In this document: positions 42,691 to 52,300 of the stretch, piece after piece
Layout: the number at the start of each line of letters is the position of its first letter
Position numbering within the stretch: the stretch's first letter is position 1
From: Microbacterium sp. SORGH_AS_0969
GTDB lineage: Bacteria; Actinomycetota; Actinomycetes; Actinomycetales; Microbacteriaceae
Length of the DNA: 64,000 nt
Direction: 5' to 3'
Assembly (NCBI RefSeq): GCF_030818255.1
Contig: NZ_JAUTAG010000001.1
Span: forward strand, 992,001 to 1,056,000
Position numbers and translations under genes: made by a program
Notes under the pieces: generated by a model
Database searches by the model: none
What the model was told of the DNA's origin: nothing
Seen by the model: the letters and a program-made list of their open reading frames with translations, nothing else

Positions 42691-44021
42691 GCGTCCACCG
42701 CCGCGGTCGCGCGGAGGATCTCGCGCCCCTGACGCTCCGTCACCGCGGAGCCGCGGCGGTACACCGACTCGCCGCAGAGCCAGGTCTCTCGCACGACGCC
42801 CGTGAGCGTCTGCCCATGCCACGGTGAGACCGGATTGCGGTACTCGAGGGCGGCGGCATCCACGACGAACTCCTCATCGGGAGCGAACGCGACGAGGTGC
42901 GCCGGGGCGCCCGGCTCGATGACGCCGAGCCCGTCGAGGCCCGCGATGCGGGCCGGCCCGGTCGTGAGGAGCGGCAGGATGCTCTCGAACGCCAAGCCCC
43001 GGGCGCGGGCCGTCGAGTGCACGGCCGACAATCCGGTCTGCAGGCCCGCGATCCCGCCCCAGGCGAGACCGAAATCGGGGTTGCCCTTCAGCTCGACGGT
43101 GGCCGGCGAGTGGTCGCTGACGATCGCGTCGATCGTGCCGTCGACGATCCCGGCCCACAGCAGATCGCGGTTGTCGCCGCCGCGGATGGGAGGGCAGCAC
43201 TTAAAGGCCCCCGCGCCGTCGGGCACCGCGTCGGCGTCGAGCGTCAGATAGTGCGGGCAGGTCTCGACCGTCAGCCGCACGCCCTCAGCCTTCGCGGCGC
43301 GCACGTCGTCGAGCGCTCCCCCGTCGGCCACGTGAACGATGTGTGCGCGGGCGCCCGTGCGGCGCGCCGCCTCGATGACGCGGCGGATGGCCGCCCTCTC
43401 GCTCAGGGGCGGGCGGCTGGCCTCGAAGTCGCGGTAGTGCGGCCCGAGCGCGCCGTCGGCGTGCAGGTGCGCGGGATCTTCGGCGTGGACGATCAGCAGA
43501 CCGTCGAAGATGGCGAGCTCGGCGAGGCAGCGCTCGAGCTGCTCGGCATCGAGGTGTCCGAACTCGTCGATGCCGCTCGGCGACAGGAAGCACTTGAAAC
43601 CCACGACCCCGGCGTCGGCGAGCTCGCGCAAGGATCCGAGATTCTCGGGCACCGCGCCACCCCAGTAGGCGACGTCGACCGCGAGCTTTCCCGCGGCGGC
43701 CGCGCGCTTGGCATCCAGTGCCTCGGTCGTGGTCGTCACGGGGAGGCTGTTCAGCGGCATGTCGACGATGGTCGTCACGCCGCCGGCGGCGGCTGCGGCG
43801 GTGCCGGTCGCGAAGCCCTCCCACTCGGTGCGGCCCGGTTCGTCGAGGTGCACGTGCGAGTCGACGAGGCCCGGCAGGAGCACGGAATCACCCGGCAGCA
43901 CCGTCTCGGCCGCGGCGTCGAACGGCTCGACCGCGGTGATGACCCCGCCCTCGCTCACGACTGTCGCGGGGCGGAACTCCCCGTCGAGATAGACCCGTCG
44001 TGCGGCGATCCGTGTGCTCAT
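42687..44021 (-). CDS. allB: Allantoinase
   Basis: A 444-aa cyclic amidohydrolase that opens allantoin to allantoate. Metal ligands: His56 and His58 in [17 protein letters not shown], carbamylated Lys143 in [10 protein letters not shown], the histidine of IVHAEDPAH and Asp in [20 protein letters not shown] is distinctive for AllB. Start 44021 is set by the leaderless TAGCGT (44034-44029) 7 nt upstream. It heads the operon with acetamidase, small ORF and amidase, and probably pucG-allC. Confidence 0.93.
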   Translation of the reverse strand: MSTRIAARRVYLDGEFRPATVVSEGGVITAVEPFDAAAETVLPGDSVLLPGLVDSHVHLDEPGRTEWEGFATGTAAAAAGGVTTIVDMPLNSLPVTTTTEALDAKRAAAAGKLAVDVAYWGGAVPENLGSLRELADAGVVGFKCFLSPSGIDEFGHLDAEQLERCLAELAIFDGLLIVHAEDPAHLHADGALGPHYRDFEASRPPLSERAAIRRVIEAARRTGARAHIVHVADGGALDDVRAAKAEGVRLTVETCPHYLTLDADAVPDGAGAFKCCPPIRGGDNRDLLWAGIVDGTIDAIVSDHSPATVELKGNPDFGLAWGGIAGLQTGLSAVHSTARARGLAFESILPLLTTGPARIAGLDGLGVIEPGAPAHLVAFAPDEEFVVDAAALEYRNPVSPWHGQTLTGVVRETWLCGESVYRRGSAVTERQGREILRATAAVDA

Positions 44022-44028
44022 ACCGGCC

Positions 44029-44072
44029 ACGCTAAGCGCCCCGCGTTTCGCAGATGTAACCGTGATCAACAT
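44029..44072 (-). promoter_or_regulatory. allB promoter with purine operator S2
   Basis: -10 TAGCGT at 44034-44029, 7 nt from ATG. The palindrome ATGTA-N9-AACAT at 44054-44072 starts 19 nt upstream of the -10. On the minus strand it reads GAATGTT-N9-TACATC, matching S1 and S3. It abuts the stop of the racemase gene. Confidence 0.72.
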
Positions 44073-44825
44073 TCATGCAAACACCTCGAGATTCGCTGCC
44101 TGGGGAGGAAGGGTGGGCGCACCTGCCCCACGAGCGGGAAGCGCGTACTCGTCGCGCTTGCTCGTCCCGAGACCCATCCGCACCATCCCGGATGCCATCC
44201 CCACCGCCGCCGCGACCCCGTCCACGACCGGGACACCGACGCGTGCCGACAGCTCGGCGCAGAGGTCCGCCATCCCGGCACAGCCGAGCACGATGACGTC
44301 AGCCCCGCCCGCCGCAGCCTCTGCGCTGTACCGCGCGATGGTCTCCACCGCGACCGAGCCGGTGTCCTCGAGGTCGAGCACGGGGATCCCGGTCGCCGCG
44401 AGCGACACGCACGCCCGTTCCATGCCGTAGCGCGCGACGAGGTCGTGCGCCCGGCCGAGAGTGCGGCTGAGCGTCGTGACGACGCCGAAGTGCCGGCCCG
44501 ACACCGCGGCCAGGTGCATCGCGGCCTCGGCGATCCCGACGACCGGCGCGTCGACCAGCTCGCGCGCCGCGTCGAGCCCCGGGTCGCCGAAGCACGCGAT
44601 CACGTAGGCATCGGCGGGGCTGGCGCCGTCACGGTCGGCGGCGACCAGCTCGACCACGGCGGCCGCCGCGGCGACCTCGTCGACGTGGCTCTCGATCGCG
44701 GACGCCCCGACCGCGGGACACACCGCGTCGACGACCACGTCGGGTCCCGCCACCTCCCGGGCGGCGTCCGCGATCTTCGCGGTCATCGCCCGGGAGGTGT
44801 TGGGGTTGATGAGCAGGATCCTCAC
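44073..44825 (-). CDS. Allantoin/hydantoin racemase (Asp/Glu racemase family)
   Basis: A 250-aa two-cysteine racemase. INPNTSRAM at the N-terminus is the hydantoin racemase signature. Likely catalytic cysteines are in VIACFGDPGLDAARE and IVLGCAGMADL. It would interconvert (R)- and (S)-allantoin so that allantoinase can use both. It overlaps the NCS1 permease stop by 4 nt and precedes allB. Confidence 0.85.
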   Translation of the reverse strand: MRILLINPNTSRAMTAKIADAAREVAGPDVVVDAVCPAVGASAIESHVDEVAAAAAVVELVAADRDGASPADAYVIACFGDPGLDAARELVDAPVVGIAEAAMHLAAVSGRHFGVVTTLSRTLGRAHDLVARYGMERACVSLAATGIPVLDLEDTGSVAVETIARYSAEAAAGGADVIVLGCAGMADLCAELSARVGVPVVDGVAAAVGMASGMVRMGLGTSKRDEYALPARGAGAPTLPPQAANLEVFA

Positions 44826-46579
44826 GCGAGCGCCCCGCGCGGGCCGGCGGCGGTCGGGCGCCCGGGCGTTGCCGTCCCGCGCTCCGGAGTTCCGGCATCC
44901 TGAGCCGCCTTCGCGAGCACCACGGGCGCATCGGGCGCGACGGCTCCGGAGCCCGGCACCGGGGTCCCGGCATCCGCGACCGTCCGTGCCAGCACCAGGG
45001 CCTCGACCTCGGCAGCGGCCGCCACCTCGACGGTGCCGTCGGAGATCCCCTCTGTCTCACCGTCGAACGTCGGCACCCGCGGGTCGATGCGCTCGAACAG
45101 CAGGAACAGCACGTAGCCGAGGCCGCAGCCGATGAACCAGCTGTAGTCGCTGATCCACGAGACGTTGAACAGACCGAGGTCGGCGAACAGCTTCGGGAAG
45201 ACGGCGATCGCGACCGTCGGAACACCGGCCACGATGACCGCCTTGACCGCATTCGGGTTGAAGCCGTTGCGGTACCAGTAGGGGCCCTTGGCGTCCATCG
45301 TGAACATCGCGTCGACCTTCACGCGCTGGCGGGCGGAGATGTAGTAGCCGGCGATCAGGATGCCGAACAGGGGCCCGATCAGCGCGCCCAGAACGCCGAG
45401 GGAGTAGTGGATGGCGTCGGCGTTGGAGTACCAGTTCCAGGGCATGAGCAACGTCGACCCGACGGCGGCGATCATGCCGCCCGCGCGCCACGAGATCTTC
45501 TTCGGGGCGACGTTGGAAAAGTCGAAGGCGGGCGAGATGAAGTTGGCGACGATGTTAATGCCGACCGTGGCGGTGACGAAGGTCAGGCCGCCGAGCAGGA
45601 TCGCGAAGGGCGTGTCGATCTGCTCGACCGTCTTGATCGGGTCGGTGATGAGCGCGCCGAACACGGGCACGGTGGCCGACGCCGTGATGACGGTGAGCAG
45701 TGAGAAGAACATGAAGTTGATCGGGAGGCCCCAGAAGTTGCCCTTCTTCACCGCGGCGAAGCTCTTGCCGTAGCGGGCGAAGTCACCGAAGTTCAGCATC
45801 GGGCCCGAGAAGTACGACACCACCAGCGCGATCGCGGCGAACATGACCGGGATCGACGCCCAGAAGTCGAGCTGCGTCGTCGACAGGGTGAACGAGATGT
45901 TCTGGATGCCGGCCTGCGACACCAGGTAGATCGCCAGGATGATCATGACGACGTAGACCGCCGGGCCCGCCCAGTCGATGAAGCGTCGGATGACCTCCAT
46001 GCCGTTCCAGAACAGCAGGAACTGCGCGACCCACAGGATCGCGTACGAGATCCACCCGAGCGCCGACAGACCCGCGAACGAGACGTCGAGCAGCGCCGCG
46101 GATCCCGGCACGAACTTCAGGAAGATGATGTTCAGCGACTCCGCGGCGAGGAACGTCTGCACGCCGTACCAGGCGATCGCGATGAGACCGCGGATGATCG
46201 CGGGGATGTTCGCACCCCGGATGCCGAACACCACACGGTTGATCACCGGGTACGGGACACCCGTCTTCTGGCTGGGCTTGGCGACCATGTTCGCGAAGAC
46301 CTGCACGATGACGATGCCGGCGATGAGCGCGACGAGCACCTGCCACGACTGCAGACCCAGGGCGAACAGCGAACCGGCGGTGACGTAGCCGCCGACCGAG
46401 TGCACGTCGCTCATCCAGAAGGCGAAGATGTTGTAGCTCGACCACTTCTGCTTGCGCAGCGGCGCGAGGTCCTCATTGGCGAGACGGTCGTCGTAGTGGG
46501 GCTTCATGTTGCCGCCCCCGTGGGGGTGGCCGGCAGCCTCCACGAGATCGTGGGGGCCGGTGAGCGGTGTGGAAGTCAT
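44822..46579 (-). CDS. NCS1-family nucleobase/allantoin permease
   Basis: A 585-aa inner-membrane symporter. ANEDLAPLRKQKWSSYNIFAFWMSDVHS is the NCS1 start motif (loop and TM1), with GVPYPVINRVVFGIRGANIP and about 12 helices following. Best context fit is allantoin uptake. The last ~60 residues are a soluble tail with two related segments (VLARTVADAGTPVPG and VLAKAAQDAGTPERG). Part of this tail is encoded by CCGCGCTCCGGA-type repeat DNA. It is divergent from the XRE-cupin regulator. Confidence 0.88.
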   Translation of the reverse strand: MTSTPLTGPHDLVEAAGHPHGGGNMKPHYDDRLANEDLAPLRKQKWSSYNIFAFWMSDVHSVGGYVTAGSLFALGLQSWQVLVALIAGIVIVQVFANMVAKPSQKTGVPYPVINRVVFGIRGANIPAIIRGLIAIAWYGVQTFLAAESLNIIFLKFVPGSAALLDVSFAGLSALGWISYAILWVAQFLLFWNGMEVIRRFIDWAGPAVYVVMIILAIYLVSQAGIQNISFTLSTTQLDFWASIPVMFAAIALVVSYFSGPMLNFGDFARYGKSFAAVKKGNFWGLPINFMFFSLLTVITASATVPVFGALITDPIKTVEQIDTPFAILLGGLTFVTATVGINIVANFISPAFDFSNVAPKKISWRAGGMIAAVGSTLLMPWNWYSNADAIHYSLGVLGALIGPLFGILIAGYYISARQRVKVDAMFTMDAKGPYWYRNGFNPNAVKAVIVAGVPTVAIAVFPKLFADLGLFNVSWISDYSWFIGCGLGYVLFLLFERIDPRVPTFDGETEGISDGTVEVAAAAEVEALVLARTVADAGTPVPGSGAVAPDAPVVLAKAAQDAGTPERGTATPGRPTAAGPRGALA

Positions 46580-46641
46580 GTCATTCCTCTCAGGACGATG
46601 GATGCCACGACGTGGAGTCCGCGGCCGGAGTGGAGCTCTGA

Positions 46642-46732
46642 TGTGAAGTTATGGGTTCACACAACCCCGCTGGTTTCGCTCGTGTAACGAGCGTGTGAAG
46701 TCGATCCTTCACACGTTGCGGCTCCCTAGACT
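46642..46732. promoter_or_regulatory. Two TGTGAA-N8-TTCACA operators and the XRE-gene -10
   Basis: Sites at 46642-46661 and 46694-46713 have the same half-sites and spacing, with centres 52 bp apart. The second is extended to GTGTGAAG/CTTCACAC. TAGACT at 46727-46732 lies 6 nt before the regulator ATG. The spacer also serves the divergent permease. Confidence 0.75.
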
Positions 46733-46738
46733 CGGGGC

Positions 46739-47365
46739 ATGACGCAGCCGCCCCTCGCCGACGCCGTCGACCAGGGCGCGGCCGCGACGCCCCAGCCGTC
46801 GGCATCCGTCGGGGCGCGCATCCGCGATCTCCGTCAGGCCCGGGGCATCTCCGCCCGCTTTCTCGCGAAGACGCTCGGCATCTCCCCCAGCGCCGTGTCG
46901 CAGATCGAGCGCGGGGTGATGCAACCGAGCGTCTCGCGGCTCATCGCGATCACCGACGCCCTCGGCGTTCCTCTCGTGGCGGCTTTCGACCCGGCATCCG
47001 ATCGTCCCGTCGAACCCGTCGGGCCCTCGGGCTTCACCCTTCAGCGCGCGGGGCAGTCGCCCGACATCGTGCTCGACAGTGGGGTCTCGTTCCGTCGCCT
47101 GACCCCCGGATCGTCCCCCGGCGTCGACTACTTCGAATCGATCTACCCGCCCGGCGCCTCCGCCCACGGCGCTGACGGCCTGTTCCACCACGAGGGGTAT
47201 GAGGTCGGGACGGTCGTCGCCGGCGAACTCACGATCGACTTCGAGGCCGAGCGCGTGATCCTGCGGGCGGGGGATGCCATCAGCTACCCCTGCTCGGTCC
47301 CCCACCGCCTGCACAACACCGGCGAGACGGATGCCGTGGCGCACTGGTTGATCGTGCACGCCTGA
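46739..47365 (+). CDS. XRE-family regulator with C-terminal cupin domain
   Basis: A 208-aa regulator: HTH at about 22-76 (IRDLRQARGISARFLAKTLG, SPSAVSQIERG) and a cupin sensor at about 125-205 (EGYEVGTVVAGELTIDFEAE, SYPCSVPHRLHN). Such proteins sense small metabolites. It is divergent from the permease and the two palindromes between them are its likely targets. The leaderless ATG is at 46739. Confidence 0.87.
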   Translation: MTQPPLADAVDQGAAATPQPSASVGARIRDLRQARGISARFLAKTLGISPSAVSQIERGVMQPSVSRLIAITDALGVPLVAAFDPASDRPVEPVGPSGFTLQRAGQSPDIVLDSGVSFRRLTPGSSPGVDYFESIYPPGASAHGADGLFHHEGYEVGTVVAGELTIDFEAERVILRAGDAISYPCSVPHRLHNTGETDAVAHWLIVHA

Positions 47366-47382
47366 ACGGCAGATTTCACACG

Positions 47383-47430
47383 AGGAGAATTTTCCTTGCG
47401 CGAAAGATCTCCTTGTAGGAGAATTTTCCT
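47383..47430 (+). promoter_or_regulatory. Paired operator-like repeats before the abiE genes
   Basis: AGGAGAATTTTCCT occurs at 47383-47396 and exactly again at 47417-47430, 34 bp apart. Each is an imperfect inverted repeat, and the region is AT-richer than its surroundings. Studied AbiEi proteins repress their operon through two repeats upstream of abiEi. Confidence 0.65.
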
Positions 47431-47441
47431 CGGAGGAAATC

Positions 47442-48440
47442 ATGGACAGCGAGAAGATTCGGAGCCGTGCGCGAGACTACGGCATCGACCTCATCGGAAA
47501 CATGCCGACGGTGAACAGCCCGGTCACCTCTCTCGTCGTTTCACGCGGGAAGCAGCAGCAGACGGTCACCGCGGTTGCGGTGTCGCCTCTGACCCTCACG
47601 GAGCTGGAGCACATCCTCCCTCTCCCCGTGAAAGGTCCTGTCGTCGCGCTGAGCAGCCGAGTCACGCCGCGCAACGCGGACGCGCTCCGAAACATCGGCG
47701 TCAACTTCATCGACGAGGCAGGTAACGGCTACCTGTCGCTCGGAGACACGCTGATCGACGTGCGCGGGCGGACGCCCGACTCCGCCACCGGCCTCCGTAA
47801 ACCCGCGAAGAGCGCCTCCCTGTTCACGGAAAAGCGGTCGCAGGTCATCCTTGCGGTGATCAGTTGGCCGGACCTCCTCGCTGCACGGCTCCAAGACCTC
47901 GCGCGAGCCGCCGGAGCCTCCGTGAGCTTCACGCAGAAGACGCTGGTGGCTCTCGAATCAGCCAACTTCCTCGACCGCTTCGGCCCACGCGACCACGGTT
48001 CCCTGAGGAACATCGACTCGCTGATCGATGGATGGGCGGCAGCATTTACGAGCGGACTCGGCTCGCGGGAGAACACTCGAGCCTTTCGTGGGACTTTCGA
48101 CCCGTCCCGCCTCTCTCCGGACGGCCCACCGCTCTATCTCAGCGGAGAAGCCGTCGCACCGTGGATCGCACGCAACATCACATGGACCATCTACGCCGAC
48201 GGCATCCCCCGCGATGCAGCCCAAGCGGGGCGCTGGGCGCGCGATGACGAGTCACCGACCCTGTTCCTTCGCGAGAAGTTCTGGACCGAGCCTGTCCCGG
48301 CGCGCACGCGAGAATCTGCCCGACTACGAGAAGCGCCGCCTTTGCTGGTCTACGCCGATCTCCTGGCATCCGGTGATTCTCGCGAACGAGAAGCAGCCCA
48401 GCGTCTGAGAAACGACAATGCTCGACTGCGCGCGCATTGA
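47442..48440 (+). CDS. abiEi: AbiEi-like antitoxin of a type IV toxin-antitoxin (abortive infection) system
   Basis: A 332-aa protein. The middle part GASVSFTQKTLVALESANFL is a winged-helix segment, and the C-terminal part (RAFRGTFDPSRLSPDGPPLY, SGEAVAPWI) resembles AbiEi C-terminal regions. It is paired with an AbiEii-like nucleotidyltransferase and preceded by two repeated operator-like sites. GGAGGAAATC is a strong ribosome-binding site. Less GC-biased codon use than neighbours suggests acquisition. The call leans on the partner gene. Confidence 0.6.
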   Translation: MDSEKIRSRARDYGIDLIGNMPTVNSPVTSLVVSRGKQQQTVTAVAVSPLTLTELEHILPLPVKGPVVALSSRVTPRNADALRNIGVNFIDEAGNGYLSLGDTLIDVRGRTPDSATGLRKPAKSASLFTEKRSQVILAVISWPDLLAARLQDLARAAGASVSFTQKTLVALESANFLDRFGPRDHGSLRNIDSLIDGWAAAFTSGLGSRENTRAFRGTFDPSRLSPDGPPLYLSGEAVAPWIARNITWTIYADGIPRDAAQAGRWARDDESPTLFLREKFWTEPVPARTRESARLREAPPLLVYADLLASGDSREREAAQRLRNDNARLRAH

Positions 48441-49245
48441 CCTCCGACTGCTGGACGATGTCGCGGCGGCCGTCCACGATCTGGTCACGACGACGGGTAT
48501 CGATCCTCGGAAAATCCTGCTGGTCGGGGCACGGTGTCGCGATGCCATCCATTCCGCCTTGGGAAGAACGACACCGACGCGCCTGACCACAGACCTCGAC
48601 CTCGGAATCGCCATCGCCTCATGGAACGAGTTCGAGCGGATCGGATCGGCATTCACCTCCATCCAGTCGAACGGAATCGCCTTTCGCGTCGCCGGTATGC
48701 ATGTCGATGTCGTCCCGTTCGGCGATGTCGCTGAGGAACCCCGCGGCCTCAGCCGACCATCGACCCGCAATGACGACATCGTCGTCTTCGGATTCCAGGA
48801 GGTGTTCGACCGAGCATCAATCCTGACGCTTCCCACCGGGGAAGCTGTCCGTCTTCCTCAACCCTCGGGGTATGCATTGCTCAAAACCCGCGCGTGGGCG
48901 GATAGAAGTGCGCACGGCGACCATCGCGACGCACAGGATCTGGCTGTTGCCTTCGACTGGTATGCGCAGGATCCGTCAACGAGCGATCGTCTCTTCAGCG
49001 CCGACATCGACATCAGCGAACTGTACGGCTTCGACGCTAACCAGAGCAGCGCGCATCTCCTCGGCCGTGACATTCGGCGGCATCTCATCCCCTCAGACGC
49101 GAACGACCTGGTGAGCCGGTTCACCGGCCTGGACGTGCGGCCGCTCACTGGCCACCTGCTCAACCTGCCGCAGGACCGGTCGCGACGACTCGATATCGTC
49201 GAGGCGTTCACGCGCGGTCTCCGCGACGCGCAACCGCCCGCCTGA
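48418..49245 (+). CDS. abiEii: AbiEii-like nucleotidyltransferase toxin
   Basis: A 275-aa protein of the minimal nucleotidyltransferase superfamily. RTTPTRLTTDLDLGIAIASW holds the DxD metal motif, and GMHVDVVPFGDV the third acidic residue. PSGYALLKTRAWADR with HRDAQDLAVAF continues the AbiEii pattern. AbiEii toxins act as nucleotide-binding growth inhibitors after phage infection. It overlaps abiEi by 23 nt. Confidence 0.7.
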   Translation: MLDCARIDLRLLDDVAAAVHDLVTTTGIDPRKILLVGARCRDAIHSALGRTTPTRLTTDLDLGIAIASWNEFERIGSAFTSIQSNGIAFRVAGMHVDVVPFGDVAEEPRGLSRPSTRNDDIVVFGFQEVFDRASILTLPTGEAVRLPQPSGYALLKTRAWADRSAHGDHRDAQDLAVAFDWYAQDPSTSDRLFSADIDISELYGFDANQSSAHLLGRDIRRHLIPSDANDLVSRFTGLDVRPLTGHLLNLPQDRSRRLDIVEAFTRGLRDAQPPA

Positions 49246-49312
49246 CGCCTGATGGCCGGAGCGGACGACGGAGCCCCCGCCGACCCGGACGTCGGCGAGG
49301 GCCCCGCGTGTT

Positions 49313-52300
49313 CTACTTCGCGATCAGCGTCAGCGTCAGCGTCGAGTGGTAGACACCGACGGGCGCATCCTTGGGCGGTGTGAAGTCCAGGCCCGCGTCG
49401 AAGCGCGCGCCGCCGACCCCCGTGGACACGCCGGCCGCGCCCGTGGCGATGACCCCTCCGCCCGTGCCGACGGCGAGACCCGGCAGCAGGACCTCGCCCG
49501 CGAACGACATCGGTCGGATGCCGAGCGCGTCCGCCGGGGCGGAGTAGGTGCCGCTGGTGAAAGGCGTGGCCGTCGCGGTGAGCGTCCATCCCGTCAGCGC
49601 GGCACGATCATCCACGACGGTGACCTTGCCGAGGTTCGCCGTCGCACGCGTCCCCCGCTCGACCGAGCCGAAGTCCACCGAGGACTTCTGCGCATCGAGA
49701 GACCACAGATCGCTCGCGGTCACCGTGGTGCGCAGCTCCGTGTTGTCGCGCAGCGTGGTCGGGTGCACCGGGATCTCGAACGTGCCCCAGGCGAGGACGG
49801 TCGGATCGTTCGGCTGCGTGAGCGCGACGGTGTGGCGGCCCGCTTCGAGCGCGGAGACATCGACGATCGCGTCGCCCGCGGCATCCGTCGTCACCTGTCC
49901 GAGATCCGTCGGCGAGGACCACGCCCACGCCCGCAGGACCTGACCCTTGTGCGCCGCGCCCGCGTGCACCGTCACGGTGGTCCCCCCGTCGAGAGGACCC
50001 GTGACGTCCACGGGAGCCAGGTCCGAAGAGGACGGCAAAGACGGCGTCGGATCGATGACGGTGAGGGTCGCCGCCGCCGACACGGTCTTGCCGCCCTCGA
50101 CGTTGGAGGCCACGGCGCGGAACTTGCGGCCGTTCATCTCGGTCGTGGCATCCTTCACCGTCAGGGTCGACGAGGTGACCTCCGCGACATCCGTCCAGGC
50201 AGACCCGTCCGCGGACGACTGCCAGGCGACGGTCGGAGCGGGCGATCCCCCCGCGGTCACCGAGAACGTCGCCGTTCCCCCCACAAGCACGCGCTGGTCC
50301 GACGGGTCGGTGAGCGTCGGCACGGGTGCCGAGATGGTCACCGTCGCCTCGAGCGCCTTCCCGTCACGACTGCCCAGCGACTGCACAAAGCTCAGCGGGT
50401 GGGCGCCGGCGCCGGAGACGGGGCTCTCGAGGGCCACGTGCCAGGTGCCGTCCGCGGCGACCGCTGCCCGACCGATCGTGCGGCCCCGGTCGACGACGCG
50501 CACGTCGGCGCCGGCGAGCCCGGTGCCGTCGAACGACGCGAGAGACGCCCCCGCCGGCTGTGCCGACGACACGTCCGTCACCAGGGCGAACTGCGGTCCG
50601 CCAGCGTCGATGTTCTGACGCTGGTACAGGAACTGGTCGGTGGTCAGGGCGTGGTCGACGATGCGCGTCTCACCGACGCAGCCGTACCAGCCGTGCTCGG
50701 GCTCCTCGTTCCACGTCGAGGCGCCGATGATCCACGGCATGAAGTCGGCCGCCATCATCCCGCCGACCTGCGAGGCGTTGCGGAGCACCGGAACGCCGTC
50801 GACGTACATGATGACCGTTCCCGAGGCCGGGTTGTTCACGATCGCGACGTGGTGCCACGCCCCGGGCATGATCTCGCCCGACCAGAGGGTGTACGAGTTC
50901 TTCGAGCGCGGATCCGCTGCCGAGTACTGGTACTCGCGGAGGTTGGAGATGCCCAGCCATGCCGCACCGGCACCGGCGTCGGAGGAGTCGTTGATGCCCA
51001 TCCACTGGCGGGCACCGCCGCGCGTGATGGCTGCTCCCCAGCGGTTGGCCGCCTCGGTCCAGTTGGTGTCCATCTGAAGGAACGTCTCGAGCGTGTAACC
51101 GGTCGTCGCGTCGAGGTGCGCGAAGGTGGCCGGGGCTCCGTACTCGGTGGTGATGTAGCCGAGGTTGTCGCGCGCGCCCGCATTACGGTGGACGTCGGTG
51201 AAGCACACCGCGCCCTTGTCGGCCGAGTAAACCGGCACGTTGGCGTGCGAGATCGAGACGTCGTCGCTCGTGTCGGGCGCGTCGGTGTCGTCCACGGGGT
51301 TGCGGTACATCGGGCTCGACCCGGCGATGTCGGGGATCTCGGTCGTGTCCGTCATGTCGCCCCCGGCGACGCCGCCGAACCGCCAGTGCGCGATCGTCCC
51401 GTCGACGCGCACGTAGTCGCTGTCGTTCCCGGCGACGGCGAGCTGCTGCTCCTTCCCCTGTCCGGTCCATCCCGCCGACACGATCTGCTTGGCTCGCTCC
51501 GACAGATCGACGTTGTCGGCCTGCGCCGCGGTGGGGGCCGACCATCCGAAGCGGGCGCCGAAGTCGATCGGGAGGCTGAACTGCTGCCACTTCCCGTCGA
51601 GCACGGGGGTGTCCGTCGACGTGAGTGCATCGGCGTGCTTCTTCGACACCCAGGGCGAGACGGTGTCGACGTCGATGCTGTTGTTCGTGAGGTCGAACTC
51701 GAACAGCGTCATGATGCCGTTACCGCCGTCCGCGGCCATCTGGTAGTCCGTCAGCACCTCGAACACGGGGTGTCCGAAGTCGTTGGTCAGCGTTCGCTGG
51801 GTCGCCCCGTGGAAGTGACCGTTCAGGGTCAGGACGATCTGGTCGTTCTTGCGGATGAGCTTGTCCCACAGCAGGTCGCCGTACCACCAGCTCGTGGGAG
51901 AGATCTGGTCCTGGTCGATGCCGATGATCGCGTGCGAGTTCAAGATCACGGGGACACCGGGGTGGGCGTCGAGGATGCCCTGCGCCCACGCGAACGTGTC
52001 GTCGGAGGCGTTCCAGCCGAGCGAGAGGACGATCCAGTCGTGTCCCTCCGCCTGGAAGTCGTAAGCCGAGGAGTACCCGTTCTGGAAGGTGCCGAGCAGC
52101 GTTCCTCCGGCCTGCCGCTTCAGCGTCGTCGCCCCGAAGTTCGACAGGTAGTTCGCCGCGTTGGCCTCCGACGAACGTGCGCCCTGGTCTGCCACGTCGT
52201 GGTTGCCCGGGATGATCGAGTACGGCACGCCCCCGTCCTCGAGGATCCGCATGGCCTTCGACGCGGCGGTCCACTGATCGCCCACCCACTGCTGGTCGAC

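Noticed and set aside
39547..42732. 1061-codon + strand open frame opposite the amidase and acetamidase
   Set aside because: Composition-driven shadow. The minus strand has complete catalytic motifs and ATGA/GTGA coupling.
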